A stretch of 64,000 nucleotides of DNA from Rhizorhabdus sp947085315 (GTDB taxonomy: Bacteria > Pseudomonadota > Alphaproteobacteria > Sphingomonadales > Sphingomonadaceae), in the NCBI GenBank assembly GCA_947085315.1, contig CAMTVW010000002.1:62001-126000 (forward strand). Reading direction: 5' to 3'. Every line of letters begins with the position of its first letter. Within the stretch, counting starts at the first letter, position 1. The position numbers were made by a program, and so were the translations under genes. Below the pieces are notes generated by a model, which ran no database searches, was not told the DNA's origin, and saw only the letters and a list, made by a program, of their open reading frames with translations. This document shows positions 42,911 through 52,100 of this stretch, in pieces.

Positions 42911-44544
42911 GACGCCCCGGTCCTGCCACAGTTGGGGGGCGCTTGCCCAGCCGCCGGGGCGGGGGGCGGAGCGGCATCCGGGACTGTGGCCGGCCTGGCC
43001 TGAGCGCCCAGCAGGGTCCGCACCACCTTCAGCCCGCCAGGAATCTGTTCGAGCATGAAGACGGATTCCTTGAGACAGGCCTGGTCACCGAGCCGCAGGC
43101 AAAGCCCGGCGCGTTCGCGCCACCCGTCGCGCGACCGGGGATTTTCCCGCGAGAAGCGCTTCGTGGCGTCGAGCGCGGCCGGCGCCCTGCCGGTGTCGAG
43201 CAGATAGGCGATATAGTGGCTCAGCATCGCACTGTCGGCGGGCAGGTCCTTCATCGCGCTCGCATAAGCCGCATCGGCAAGTATCTTTTCACGGCGGAGA
43301 ACATAGATTTTCGCGAGCGCGACACGCCCCTCTGTCAGGTCCGGATTGTCGCGGGTCAGTGTCTGCGCATCGCGCAGCGCCCCGGCAAGATCGCCGCGCG
43401 CGATCGATATGCTGACCCGCATCAGCAGCGCGCGCGGGTTGCTCTCATCGAACTTCAGGATGCGATCGATCAGCGCGCCCGCCGCCGCATGGCGCCGCAT
43501 GCCCGACAGGGCCCCGGCGTAGAGCACGTCGGCCGAGACCTTCTCCGCGCTGATCTCGCCGCGGTCGATGAACGGCCGCAGCACTGCCTCCGCTTCGGCA
43601 AAGCGCCGTTCGTCGAGGAGCAGCTGGCCCAGCGCGATCTTGAGCTGGTCATTGCCGCTGGTCGCGACGAAGCGGCGCACCCGATCGACATCGACCGCCG
43701 CCGCCCCGACATCGCTCCACAGATCGACGATGGGCTGCGTGAGCGACGGATCGTGCGCATGAACGCGGGTGAGCCGCGCGAGCATGCCGAGCGCCGCCTG
43801 GGGCCGCCCGTGCTGGTAGAGCACCCGCGCGAATTCGAGCCGGAGGTCGATGCTGAGCGGCTGCAGGATGAACAGCCTGGCGAAGGTGCGCGCGGTGCGC
43901 GGGAAATCGTCACTGCCCATGTAGAGATCGAGCAGCACCATCAGCTTGGCGATGCTCTCGCCTTCCTCCGCCACGGCCCGGTTGAGCAGCCCGATCGCCT
44001 CCTCACGCTGGCCGGTCATGTTCATCGCGCGGGCGAGGAGCAGCTTGGCGCCCTCATTGCCCGGATCGATCGCCAGCATCTGTTCGGCGATCGCGCGTGC
44101 GCGCTCGGGCTCGCGCACCGACGCCTTCACCGAGCCCTTGACGAGCAGCATGCGCAGCAGCCGGGGCTGCTTTTCGAGCATCTGATCGGCCAGCCGCTCG
44201 GCCTCGTCGAACCGGTTGCCCGCATAGGACAGCTCGGCCATCGCCTGGATCGCCTCTTCGTCGGTGGGGTTGAGTTCGGTCACGTGAAGATAGGCCTGAT
44301 AGGCTTCAAGATAGCGGCCGGACGCCAGTTCGACCCGCGCGAGCCGCGACCAATATTCGGGGACGTCGTCCTGGGCCGCGATCGCACGCTTGATCTCGAC
44401 CCGCGCCGAATAGTGATCGCCACGGGCATAATAGGTGTCGAAGCGCGTCGCCGCCTTCTGCGCCTTTTCCTGCGACGAACCGCAGGCGGCGAGCGCGAGC
44501 AGCAATGCCGTCGTCCCTATGCGTGCCACCCCGATCGCTCTCAC
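42904..44544 (-). CDS. TPR-repeat lipoprotein of the polysaccharide cluster
   Basis: Protein of 546 residues from a GTG at 44544, preceded by AAGGGG. Lipoprotein signal (TTALLLALAACGSSQ, Cys near residue 20), then helical tetratricopeptide-like pairs over most of the length (for example YLEAYQAYLHVTELNPTDEE, ERARAIAEQMLAIDPGNEG). The C-terminus is Pro/Ala-rich. TPR lipoproteins commonly scaffold exopolysaccharide export or PEP-CTERM systems. The stop overlaps the start of the sugar transferase, so the two are coupled. Confidence 0.8.
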   Translation of the reverse strand: MRAIGVARIGTTALLLALAACGSSQEKAQKAATRFDTYYARGDHYSARVEIKRAIAAQDDVPEYWSRLARVELASGRYLEAYQAYLHVTELNPTDEEAIQAMAELSYAGNRFDEAERLADQMLEKQPRLLRMLLVKGSVKASVREPERARAIAEQMLAIDPGNEGAKLLLARAMNMTGQREEAIGLLNRAVAEEGESIAKLMVLLDLYMGSDDFPRTARTFARLFILQPLSIDLRLEFARVLYQHGRPQAALGMLARLTRVHAHDPSLTQPIVDLWSDVGAAAVDVDRVRRFVATSGNDQLKIALGQLLLDERRFAEAEAVLRPFIDRGEISAEKVSADVLYAGALSGMRRHAAAGALIDRILKFDESNPRALLMRVSISIARGDLAGALRDAQTLTRDNPDLTEGRVALAKIYVLRREKILADAAYASAMKDLPADSAMLSHYIAYLLDTGRAPAALDATKRFSRENPRSRDGWRERAGLCLRLGDQACLKESVFMLEQIPGGLKVVRTLLGAQARPATVPDAAPPPAPAAGQAPPNCGRTGASC

Positions 44545-44615
44545 TTGCCAGCCGCCCCTTTCCGCTCGATTACAGACCCGTGGGCCACCGCGATCAATAG
44601 GGCAAAGCGTAAACA

Positions 44616-45596
44616 ATGGTTCGAGGCGATGTCGCAGTGGTGGTGATCGGCCGTGACGAGGGGCCCCGTCTCGATCAAAGCCTAGCCTCGGCCAGGCCAT
44701 ATCGCATCATCTATGTCGATTCAGGGTCCGGTGACGGTAGCCCGGAACGCGCCCGCGCCGCCGGGGCGGAGGTGATCGAACTCGAACCGGAACAGGGCTA
44801 TTCGGCGGCGCGAGGGCGCAATGCCGGGCTGGGGCGCATCCTCGCCGATCAGGCCATCGCCTATGTCCAGATGCTGGACGGCGACACCCTGCTCGATCCC
44901 GACTGGATCGCGCAGGGGGCTGCGGCGCTCGATGCCCGCCCCGGTCTTGGCGGAGTCTTCGGCCGGCTGCGGGAGAAGGATCCGGGCAGTTCGATCTATG
45001 CATGGCTGTGCGATATCGAATGGGCGGTGCCGCCCGGACCGGCGCTGTTCAGCGGCAATGTGCTGCTGCGCACCGCCGCGATACGTGCCACCGGCGGCTA
45101 TCGTGCCGCGATGATCGCCGGCGAAGACCCCGAATATGCGATCCGGATGCGCGAGGCGGGGTGGGAGACGCTCTGCCTGGCCGAGCCGATGGGGACGCAT
45201 GATGCCGCCATCGCCAGCTTCGGCCCATGGTGGCGCCGTGCGGTGCGGGCGGGCCAGGGCTTCGCCGCGCTCAACGCGCTGCATCCCGCTCCCGCGCCCC
45301 ACGACTTCGCGCGCAGCCGGCTGCGTATCCTGGTCTGGGGCGGCATCGTGCCGCTCGCCGCGATCGCCGGCGCCGTTCTCGCCATGGCCGCAGATCCGCG
45401 CTGGCTGCTGCTGTCCGCGCTTGCGCTGGTGCTGACCGGCGCGCAGATGCTGCGCATGATGGCGCGTGAAGCCCGGCGCCATGGTCTGCGCCGGGGCGTC
45501 GCCTATGCGCTGTTCATGGCGATCGGGAAATACGCCGAGATGATCGGCCTGCTGCGCTTCCACGCCCAGCGCCTGCGCGGGTTGAAGCCTGCGTGA
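44616..45596 (+). CDS. family 2 glycosyltransferase
   Basis: GT-A-fold transferase of 326 residues: VAVVVIGRDEGPRLDQSL, IYVDSGSGDGSPERA, and a DxD-type QMLDGDTLLDPDW (about residue 86). A conserved EDPEYAIRMREAGWE follows (about 168-182). One or two C-terminal helices (about 250-285) may anchor it to the membrane. It overlaps the next transferase by GTGA. Donor and acceptor unknown. Confidence 0.85.
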   Translation: MVRGDVAVVVIGRDEGPRLDQSLASARPYRIIYVDSGSGDGSPERARAAGAEVIELEPEQGYSAARGRNAGLGRILADQAIAYVQMLDGDTLLDPDWIAQGAAALDARPGLGGVFGRLREKDPGSSIYAWLCDIEWAVPPGPALFSGNVLLRTAAIRATGGYRAAMIAGEDPEYAIRMREAGWETLCLAEPMGTHDAAIASFGPWWRRAVRAGQGFAALNALHPAPAPHDFARSRLRILVWGGIVPLAAIAGAVLAMAADPRWLLLSALALVLTGAQMLRMMAREARRHGLRRGVAYALFMAIGKYAEMIGLLRFHAQRLRGLKPA

Positions 45597-46744
45597 TCGC
45601 GTTCGCCGCCTGGGCGTTGCTGGCGATCGTGTCGATTCCCGCGCTGGTGCTCGCGATCGAACTGGTCGCGGCGCATTTCGGCGTCGAGCCGTTGCCCGGC
45701 GCGGATTTTCCGCGGACGGTGGTGATCATGCCCGCGCATGACGAAGCGGCGGGCGTCGCGGTGGCGGTCGCGGCGGCGCTGCGTTCGCTGCCGTCCGCCG
45801 CCCGGTTGATCGTCATTGCCGACAATTGCCGCGACGACACCGCCGCCCGCGCCAGAGCAGCGGGTGCCGAGACCATCGAGCGCGACGACCCGGCCCGGCA
45901 TGGCAAAAGCTACGCACTCGACTTCGCACGGGATTTCCTTGCACTGGACCCGCCCGATGTCGTCATCGTGGTCGATGCCGACTGCGAAGTCGACGGCGAC
46001 GGAATCGCCCGGCTGGCCAGTGCGGCGTCGGCGATCGACCGCCCCGTTCAATCGACCTACCTCCTGCGCCCGCGACCCGATCTCGGCGCGGTGATCGGCC
46101 TGTCGGGTTTCGCCTTCCTGCTCCGCAACCTGGTGCGTCAGCGCGCGCTGGCCCGGTTCGGCGCCCCGGCGCTGCTGACCGGATCGGGAATGGCCTTTCC
46201 CTGGCACAGTTTCGTTGTCGCGCCGCTCGCCATCGACGACCTCTCCGAGGATCTGATGATGGGGATCGGGCTCGCCCGTGCCGACGCGTCGCCCGCCTAT
46301 CTTCCCGAGGTCGTCACCTGGTCCGATCCGGCGTCCCGCGCCGCGACCGTCGGTCAACGCCGCCGCTGGGAACAGGGTTTCGTGCGCGCCGCGCTGACGG
46401 AGGTGCCCCCCTTGCTGGCTTCGGGAAGGGTGCCGCTGATCTGGCTGGGGCTGCACCTGCTGGTGCCCCCGCTCGCATTGTTCATCCTGATCAGTCTGTT
46501 GTTGCTCGCCCTGCTCGGCGGATTGAGCGGCGCGGGCGCGACCGCGCTGCCGTTCGCGCTGCTCGCAGGCCTGCTCGCCCTGCTCGCGCTGTTGTTGTTG
46601 CTCAGTTGGGCGCGCTTCGGCCGTGAACAGCTTCCGGGGCGGCAGTTGCTGCTGATCCCGCTCTACATGCTGTGGAAGCTGCCGCTCTATGCTGCGGCGA
46701 TACTGCACCCGGAACGGCGCTGGAACCGAACCGACCGGTCCTGA
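45593..46744 (+). CDS. membrane glycosyltransferase, family 2 processive-like
   Basis: Transferase of 383 residues with an N-terminal helix, a GT2 domain (VVIMPAHDEAAGVAVAV, DADCEVDGDGIARL) and the acceptor motif QRRRWEQG (about residue 255), then three or four C-terminal helices. The QxxRW motif is that of processive and related membrane glycosyltransferases. It starts with GTG overlapping the previous stop. Probably extends the lipid-linked repeat unit. Confidence 0.85.
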   Translation: MIAFAAWALLAIVSIPALVLAIELVAAHFGVEPLPGADFPRTVVIMPAHDEAAGVAVAVAAALRSLPSAARLIVIADNCRDDTAARARAAGAETIERDDPARHGKSYALDFARDFLALDPPDVVIVVDADCEVDGDGIARLASAASAIDRPVQSTYLLRPRPDLGAVIGLSGFAFLLRNLVRQRALARFGAPALLTGSGMAFPWHSFVVAPLAIDDLSEDLMMGIGLARADASPAYLPEVVTWSDPASRAATVGQRRRWEQGFVRAALTEVPPLLASGRVPLIWLGLHLLVPPLALFILISLLLLALLGGLSGAGATALPFALLAGLLALLALLLLLSWARFGREQLPGRQLLLIPLYMLWKLPLYAAAILHPERRWNRTDRS

Positions 46745-46747
46745 CCG

Positions 46748-48298
46748 TCAATGCCCGGCGGCATCGCGCAACACGGCACGGCGCTTTGGTGTCTCGGCCA
46801 GCGGCTGCCCGGCATATTCGCGCAGCCCCCACGCACCATATTGGTCGGTTGGTGCGGTCGCATTGTATAGCACCATCACGTCGCCGCCCTGCCCGCGCCA
46901 TTTGGCCATGTAGCGCCGGTAGAGATCCTCCATCTGCGGATCACGCTGCACCCTGCGCAGCAGCGGGACATCCTCTGCCAGAAGGACATGCTGCCCCGCT
47001 TCATAGGCGAAGTGGCGCTTGCCATATCTGGCCGCCACGGCCCGGGTTTCCGAATCGCGTTGCAGGGTCGAATCGATCCGCTCGGTCAGGGTCTTCATGA
47101 TCACTTCGAAAGTCGCGGCGACCGCCTTGTCCTCCGGGCGGGTCGCGCGGTTGTAGCCGAAATAGGGTGCAGTCGCAGTCGCATCGACATGCTTCGCCGT
47201 ATCCCCGAAACCGAGCAGCTGTTCGGCCACCCAGGGATTGGCGGTCTGCCCGCCCAGCACCCGCACGAGCTTGCCCGGCCGATCGGCGAATACCGCCGAC
47301 CAGATGTCGTACGCGGCCGTCGCCTTCTGTGCATATCGGTACAGCTGTGCGCGATAGGGAACATCGGACAGCTTGAGTTCCAACCCTTCCTTCTGCGCCT
47401 GCCGGGCCGACGGGAAGAGTTGATTCCAGACCTCGTTGCTCAACTCGATATAAACGGTCCGGTCGGGTTCGAGCCTGTCGTGGACCAAGCGGGCGAAGCG
47501 GGTGATATAGTCGGCGTCGGCGCCATAGGGGATGTGGAACCAGGGGTCGGCGTCGACCGCGTTCGCCAGCGCCACCATATGCTCGATCGCGACACCTTCG
47601 CGGCGACCATGGGTCATCGACGTCGGCAGGGTCCGCTCGGTCCATCGCCCGCCCTTATTCTCGTTGATCTTCTGCCAGTCGAGAAAGCGGAGCACCCCGT
47701 ACGGCCTGAGCGATTCAAGAAACTCCGGCGCGAACAGCGCCTGTTGCGACGCCCCCGGCTCACGGCAGTCGATATTCCGTACCGGATCGGAGGGGTCGGT
47801 ACGCTCGAGTATGATCCAGTAGGTATGGGGCTTCTCCGGATCGACAATCGTCCGGAACTCGACCCCGCCGGGGGTCTTCTTGACCTCTTTCACATTCCCG
47901 CCGACGGAAAGGCTGCCCGTGCCCTTATAAGTGCAGCGGATGACCACCCCACCCGGCACGGGCGGCGGCGCAGTGAGCATGAGCACCCCGGTTTCCCCCG
48001 GCGCTAGCGCCTTAATCACTCCGGTGACGGGATCGACCCTGGTGGGATCGATCGCTCCGACCCAGCGATAGTTCATCGCCAGCCGCCACTGATCGCCCAT
48101 CGCAAGATTCATGAAATCGCGCTCGCGGCTCCAATAGGTCGCCGAACCGAGATTGACGCCCAGCGCCGCGCGCCCCGTCACGGCGACTGGTGCGGCGACG
48201 CGCGCACCAGTCGCGCGTTGCGCGCTCGACCGATCCGCGTCGCACCCGACGGTGCCGGCGAGAAGGAGGAGCGACGCGATCGCGACCTTGGTTTTCAT
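46748..48298 (-). CDS. glycosidase-like lipoprotein (TIM-barrel fold suspected)
   Basis: Protein of 516 residues, lipoprotein signal with Cys19 (LLLLAGTVGCD). Body resembles clan-A glycoside hydrolases: GVNLGSATYWSRERDFMN at the N-terminus, GVLRFLDWQKIN, a likely acid/base Glu289 in YIELSNEVWN, and a possible nucleophile Glu433 in FAYEAGQH. No exact family was recognised. It sits on the opposite strand between transferase genes, so a polysaccharide-trimming or lyase-like housekeeping role is possible. No classical ribosome site precedes the ATG at 48298. Confidence 0.65.
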   Translation of the reverse strand: MKTKVAIASLLLLAGTVGCDADRSSAQRATGARVAAPVAVTGRAALGVNLGSATYWSRERDFMNLAMGDQWRLAMNYRWVGAIDPTRVDPVTGVIKALAPGETGVLMLTAPPPVPGGVVIRCTYKGTGSLSVGGNVKEVKKTPGGVEFRTIVDPEKPHTYWIILERTDPSDPVRNIDCREPGASQQALFAPEFLESLRPYGVLRFLDWQKINENKGGRWTERTLPTSMTHGRREGVAIEHMVALANAVDADPWFHIPYGADADYITRFARLVHDRLEPDRTVYIELSNEVWNQLFPSARQAQKEGLELKLSDVPYRAQLYRYAQKATAAYDIWSAVFADRPGKLVRVLGGQTANPWVAEQLLGFGDTAKHVDATATAPYFGYNRATRPEDKAVAATFEVIMKTLTERIDSTLQRDSETRAVAARYGKRHFAYEAGQHVLLAEDVPLLRRVQRDPQMEDLYRRYMAKWRGQGGDVMVLYNATAPTDQYGAWGLREYAGQPLAETPKRRAVLRDAAGH

Positions 48299-48426
48299 CG
48301 GTACCGGCCAACCCTTTCGAACATGGCCAAGTGCAACCCAATTGTCCCCGGGGTGCAAGTGGATAAAGCTGAACGGCCATGTTAGCCTTGCCAAAAGCCT
48401 GTTCGGGGGACTGTAGAAGCGTGGCG

Positions 48427-49089
48427 ATGAGCAGGTTTTCGCATTGGGCCGAACTGTCGAAATTCCTGTTCCACCGGCATTTCTCCGGCATCGTCGCGCC
48501 AGACGAGCCCGACATGGAGCCCGAGCTGCTCGAATCGCTCGTCTCGCTCCTGTCGACATCGGCGCTCTATCTGGAGTTCGGTAGCGGCGGATCGACGATT
48601 CGCGCGGGCCGGGCGGGCATCCCGACCGTCTCGGTCGAGAGCGACCCCTATTTCGCACGCGCGATGCGCAAGGCGACGGCGGGCTTCCCCGACGTCGCGA
48701 TCCTCTACACCGACATCGGCCGCACCGAACTGCGCGGCTTTCCACTCATCAAGCGCCCTACGCCGCGCCGCATCGACAGATGGCGAAATTATATCCGCCG
48801 GCCATTCGAGCATCTGTCGCGGCAGGGACGCTTTCCCGACCTGATCCTGGTCGACGGTCGCTTCCGGCGCGCCTGCGCGCTCGAATGCGCGCGTCAGGCA
48901 CTGCTCACCGGCGCCACCGCCACCCTGCTGTTCGACGACTATCGCGACCGTCCCAACTATCACCGGGTTGAACCCTTTCTGGGTACACCCTTAGCCATGG
49001 GCCGGGCAGCTTTGTTCCGGATCGGACCCGGCGTGACCCGGCCGGTGGACGAGGCCGAGGTCTCCCGTGCCTTGCTGGAGATGGAATAG
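48427..49089 (+). CDS. SAM-dependent methyltransferase-like protein
   Basis: Protein of 220 residues with a nucleotide-binding-like motif I, YLEFGSGGSTIRAG (about 48-61), followed by VSVESDPYFARAMRKA, PDLILVDGRFRRACAL and LLFDDYRDRPNYHRVEPF. This is the pattern of class I methyltransferases, and also of related proteins found in polysaccharide clusters. A GTG six bases earlier is an alternative start. It may modify the glycan. Confidence 0.65.
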   Translation: MSRFSHWAELSKFLFHRHFSGIVAPDEPDMEPELLESLVSLLSTSALYLEFGSGGSTIRAGRAGIPTVSVESDPYFARAMRKATAGFPDVAILYTDIGRTELRGFPLIKRPTPRRIDRWRNYIRRPFEHLSRQGRFPDLILVDGRFRRACALECARQALLTGATATLLFDDYRDRPNYHRVEPFLGTPLAMGRAALFRIGPGVTRPVDEAEVSRALLEME

Positions 49090-49126
49090 CCTTGTCGCTG
49101 GCGGCCTCCCCGCAGCAGGCATCGGC

Positions 49127-50464
49127 ATGACGGCGACGGCGCGCACCATCGCCAGACTGCGAACCGACGCCACCACGCATTTCCTGGCCGGAAGCGTGCT
49201 GCTCAACCTGCTCAGGATCGTCAGCACCGTCGCGCTGACCCGGCTGCTCAGCCCCGACGATTTCGGCGCGATGGCCGTGATCGCGTCGGTCCAGTTCGTC
49301 CTGATCATGATCTCCGATGTCGGCTTCTTCGCCTATGTCGTGCGGAGCGCGGACGCGAACGACCGCCAGCTGCTCGACGAGATATGGACGCTGCGGCTGA
49401 TGCGCGGCATCGCCATGGCGACGACGATCGCGGCGGCAGCATGGATCGTCGCCGGCGCGGTCGGCAAGCCGCAGCTGGGCCCGCTGATCGCAGCCGGCGG
49501 CCTGCAACTGGCGATCGAGGGTTTGTCGTCGATGGCGTTCGCCACCGGCGCGCGCAATGGCCAGATCGGCCGGCTGGCTCTGCTCGATCTGCTGCCTGCG
49601 GTCGCGCAGATCATCCTGAGCGTCGTGCTGGCGGTGCTGCTGCGAAACTTTTGGGCGATCATGATCGCCGCGCTGCTGTCGTCGCTGTTCAAGGTGGCGC
49701 TGAGCTACCGGCTCTTCCCCGAATCACGGCGCAGATTTCGCCCGAGCGCCGGCCGGGCGCGCGATGTTTGGCATTTCGGCCGCTTCATCGTCGGATCGAG
49801 CCTGACCCAGATCATCGTGTCGCAGACCGACAAGATCGTCTTCGCGCGGCTATTCTCGCTCCACCAGTTCGGCCTGTACAGCCTCGCCTCCAACCTTGCG
49901 GCCACCCCACAGAACATCCTTGCCAACTATTCGCCCCGAATGCTCTATCCAAGGTTCGCCGAGGCGCATCGGGAGTCGGCGGCGGCACTCGCCGCCTGCT
50001 ATTACCGGGCCGGCCGGACGATGCGGATGATCTACATGCTGGGCGCGGGCGGGCTCGTCGGGATCGCCCCGCTGATCGTCAGCCTGCTCTATGGCCCGCG
50101 CTATGCCGGCGCGATCCCCTTTCTGCAGCTGCTCGCCTGTGCAACAATCTTCAAGCTTCCCATCGTCGTCGCCAACGATCTGATCCTGGCGACCGGCAAT
50201 TCGGCGCACGCGTTGCGGATCGGCCTGTTCCGGGCATCATGGCTCGCGACAGCGGCGATCGTGCTGTTCACCCTCGCCGGAAGCTGGGGCCTGGTCGTGG
50301 CCGTGGTCAGCGTCGAAGCTGTGTCGCAAATCTATTGCTGGGTCGTGCTCGCGCGGATCGGGGTGCTGCGCCCGGGCCATGAGATCCGCTTTTACGCAGT
50401 GGTTCCGCTGGGCTATATGCTGGGTGCGGCGGTAAACGGGGCAGGCCTGAAACTTCTCTTATGA
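49127..50464 (+). CDS. polysaccharide flippase (Wzx/MOP family)
   Basis: Membrane protein of 445 residues with about 12-14 helices, of the oligosaccharide flippase branch of the MOP superfamily: ARLLSPDDFG-like TRLLSPDDFGAMAVIASVQ, WHFGRFIVGSSLTQIIVSQTDKI, and FGLYSLASNLAATPQNIL. Moves lipid-linked repeat units across the inner membrane. The frame is open from 49067; ATG at 49127 gives the normal N-terminus. Its TGA overlaps an ATG that opens a 16-codon frame. Confidence 0.88.
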   Translation: MTATARTIARLRTDATTHFLAGSVLLNLLRIVSTVALTRLLSPDDFGAMAVIASVQFVLIMISDVGFFAYVVRSADANDRQLLDEIWTLRLMRGIAMATTIAAAAWIVAGAVGKPQLGPLIAAGGLQLAIEGLSSMAFATGARNGQIGRLALLDLLPAVAQIILSVVLAVLLRNFWAIMIAALLSSLFKVALSYRLFPESRRRFRPSAGRARDVWHFGRFIVGSSLTQIIVSQTDKIVFARLFSLHQFGLYSLASNLAATPQNILANYSPRMLYPRFAEAHRESAAALAACYYRAGRTMRMIYMLGAGGLVGIAPLIVSLLYGPRYAGAIPFLQLLACATIFKLPIVVANDLILATGNSAHALRIGLFRASWLATAAIVLFTLAGSWGLVVAVVSVEAVSQIYCWVVLARIGVLRPGHEIRFYAVVPLGYMLGAAVNGAGLKLLL

Positions 50465-50511
50465 TCGAGGCGATGCGCGGCGCCCTGGCAATGTTGGCGA
50501 GGCTTGATTGA
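50461..50511 (+). CDS. possible 16-residue coupling peptide between flippase and polymerase
   Basis: ATG at 50461 overlaps the flippase TGA (ATGA). It reads MIEAMRGALAMLARLD and stops at TGA 50509-50511, which overlaps the TTG start of the next gene (TTGA). Two back-to-back stop/start overlaps suggest a translated linker carrying ribosomes into the polymerase gene. The peptide has no recognisable function. Confidence 0.35.
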   Translation: MIEAMRGALAMLARLD

Positions 50512-52055
50512 TCGTCCTCCTAATTAAATCCTTTGGCTATACCGAAGCGCTGCTCGCCTTCGCCTACGGGCTGTTCTTCCTGACGCTGACCGCCGATGCG
50601 CGGCGCGAGCTGGGCCTGCGGGTCTGGCTGGTCTTCGCGATCCTGACCATATTCTGCTTCTTCGCGCCCGCGCTCTTGGTCATCCACCTGATCGCCTTCG
50701 CCATTATCCCGATGATGGGACGCACGCGGCGCGATGTGGCGCTACTGCTGATCGTGGCGATGCTGGCGACACCGGCCTTCAACAGCGTTATCACCTTCGA
50801 GGGGCTGAAGCTGGTGCGCTGGAGCGTCCAGAATTCGCTCGGGCTAGGCGCGCTGTTCGCCTTCGCGATCGCCCGGGGCCCGATCATGCGACGCCAGCCG
50901 CGTGCCGACACCCCCTTCTACCTGCTGATGCTGCTGCTGGTGGTCGTCGCCGCGCGCGAATCCTCGGTGACGAATTTTTTGCGTGAACTGAGCACCGCGC
51001 TGGTCAGCTTCGCTGTTCCCTATTGGGTGATCACGCGCGGCATCAACCCGTCGACCGATACCCGCCGCCTGCTGCTGTGGATCTCGGCGGCGGCGGCGAT
51101 GATCGGGGTGGTCGCGATCTACGAGGCGATGACCGCCTGGCCGCTCTACCGCACCGCAGGCAGCCTGTTCGATCAGCGGGGCAGCGGCATGTTCGTGATG
51201 CGGATGGGATTCATGCGCGCGGCGGGTCCGCTGTCGAACTCGACGGTGCTGGGCTTCGTCCTGGCGTTCGCCTTCGTCGCCGCGATCCTTGCCCGCCCGG
51301 CCTTTAGAACCGCCGGGCATCAATCATGGGTGGTCGCCGCGATCGCGGGTGGGATCATCGCGTCGCAATCGCGCGGCGCGATGCTCGGCGCGGCGATCGC
51401 CGCGATGCTGCTGGCGATCTACAATCCGCGCAATCGCAACGGCACGCTCGCCTTCGTCGCGATCGGCATGGCGGGGATATTCTCGCTGCTGATGATCGGC
51501 CTCACCTATTATGAGGCGACCGCAGCGGAGACGTTGAGCTATCGTCGGCAGCTGGTCCAGCGCGGGGTGGAGGAATTCTGGAAGCACCCGTTCGCGGGCG
51601 ACACGATCGCCGCCGTCACGCAGCGGATGAGCGACCTCACCACCGGCGAGCATATCGTCGATTTCGTGAACACCTATCTCTATTTCGCCCTGTTCACCGG
51701 CATTTTCGGCGTGCTCACCTTCCTCTACCTCATCCTGCGGCAACCGGTCAGCCTGTGGCGGATGCAGCGCCGCCTGCCCGCCAATCGCGATCATATGATG
51801 ATGGCCCGGTTCTGCTTCGCGATCCTGCTGTCATCGGCGCTGATGCTGGGCTTCACCTCCTTGTCGGATCGGATGGCGACGATCCTGATCGCCGTCACCG
51901 GCCTGGCGGGAAGCATCACCGCGCCCCGGCGTCAGGCGAAACAGGAGGCAGCGGTAGCGGCGCCGCTGGACGGCATGCCGATCGTTGGTCTGCCGACCGG
52001 AACCGACGAAATCCGGCTGCCGCAGATCCGCGAGGGACGGCTCCCCGGCATCTGA
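50508..52055 (+). CDS. O-antigen ligase/polymerase-like membrane protein (Wzy type)
   Basis: Membrane protein of 515 residues with about 11-12 helices. The C-terminal half has the Wzy/WaaL-style region: IIASQSRGAMLGAAIAAMLL and QLVQRGVEEFWKHPFAGD before the large loop with HIVDFVNTYLYFALFTGIFG. Polymerises repeat units or ligates glycan. Starts with TTG, GAGG five to eight bases upstream. Its last 40 residues are a hydrophilic tail. Confidence 0.8.
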   Translation: MIVLLIKSFGYTEALLAFAYGLFFLTLTADARRELGLRVWLVFAILTIFCFFAPALLVIHLIAFAIIPMMGRTRRDVALLLIVAMLATPAFNSVITFEGLKLVRWSVQNSLGLGALFAFAIARGPIMRRQPRADTPFYLLMLLLVVVAARESSVTNFLRELSTALVSFAVPYWVITRGINPSTDTRRLLLWISAAAAMIGVVAIYEAMTAWPLYRTAGSLFDQRGSGMFVMRMGFMRAAGPLSNSTVLGFVLAFAFVAAILARPAFRTAGHQSWVVAAIAGGIIASQSRGAMLGAAIAAMLLAIYNPRNRNGTLAFVAIGMAGIFSLLMIGLTYYEATAAETLSYRRQLVQRGVEEFWKHPFAGDTIAAVTQRMSDLTTGEHIVDFVNTYLYFALFTGIFGVLTFLYLILRQPVSLWRMQRRLPANRDHMMMARFCFAILLSSALMLGFTSLSDRMATILIAVTGLAGSITAPRRQAKQEAAVAAPLDGMPIVGLPTGTDEIRLPQIREGRLPGI

Positions 52056-52100
52056 ACCGCAAACAGCCTATTGGCAGAGCCGCCGCGACGGGCGAAGAGC

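Noticed and set aside
50461..50511. ATG 50461 as the true start of the polymerase gene
   Set aside because: The frame stops after 16 codons; joining it to the polymerase would need a frameshift for which there is no slippery sequence.
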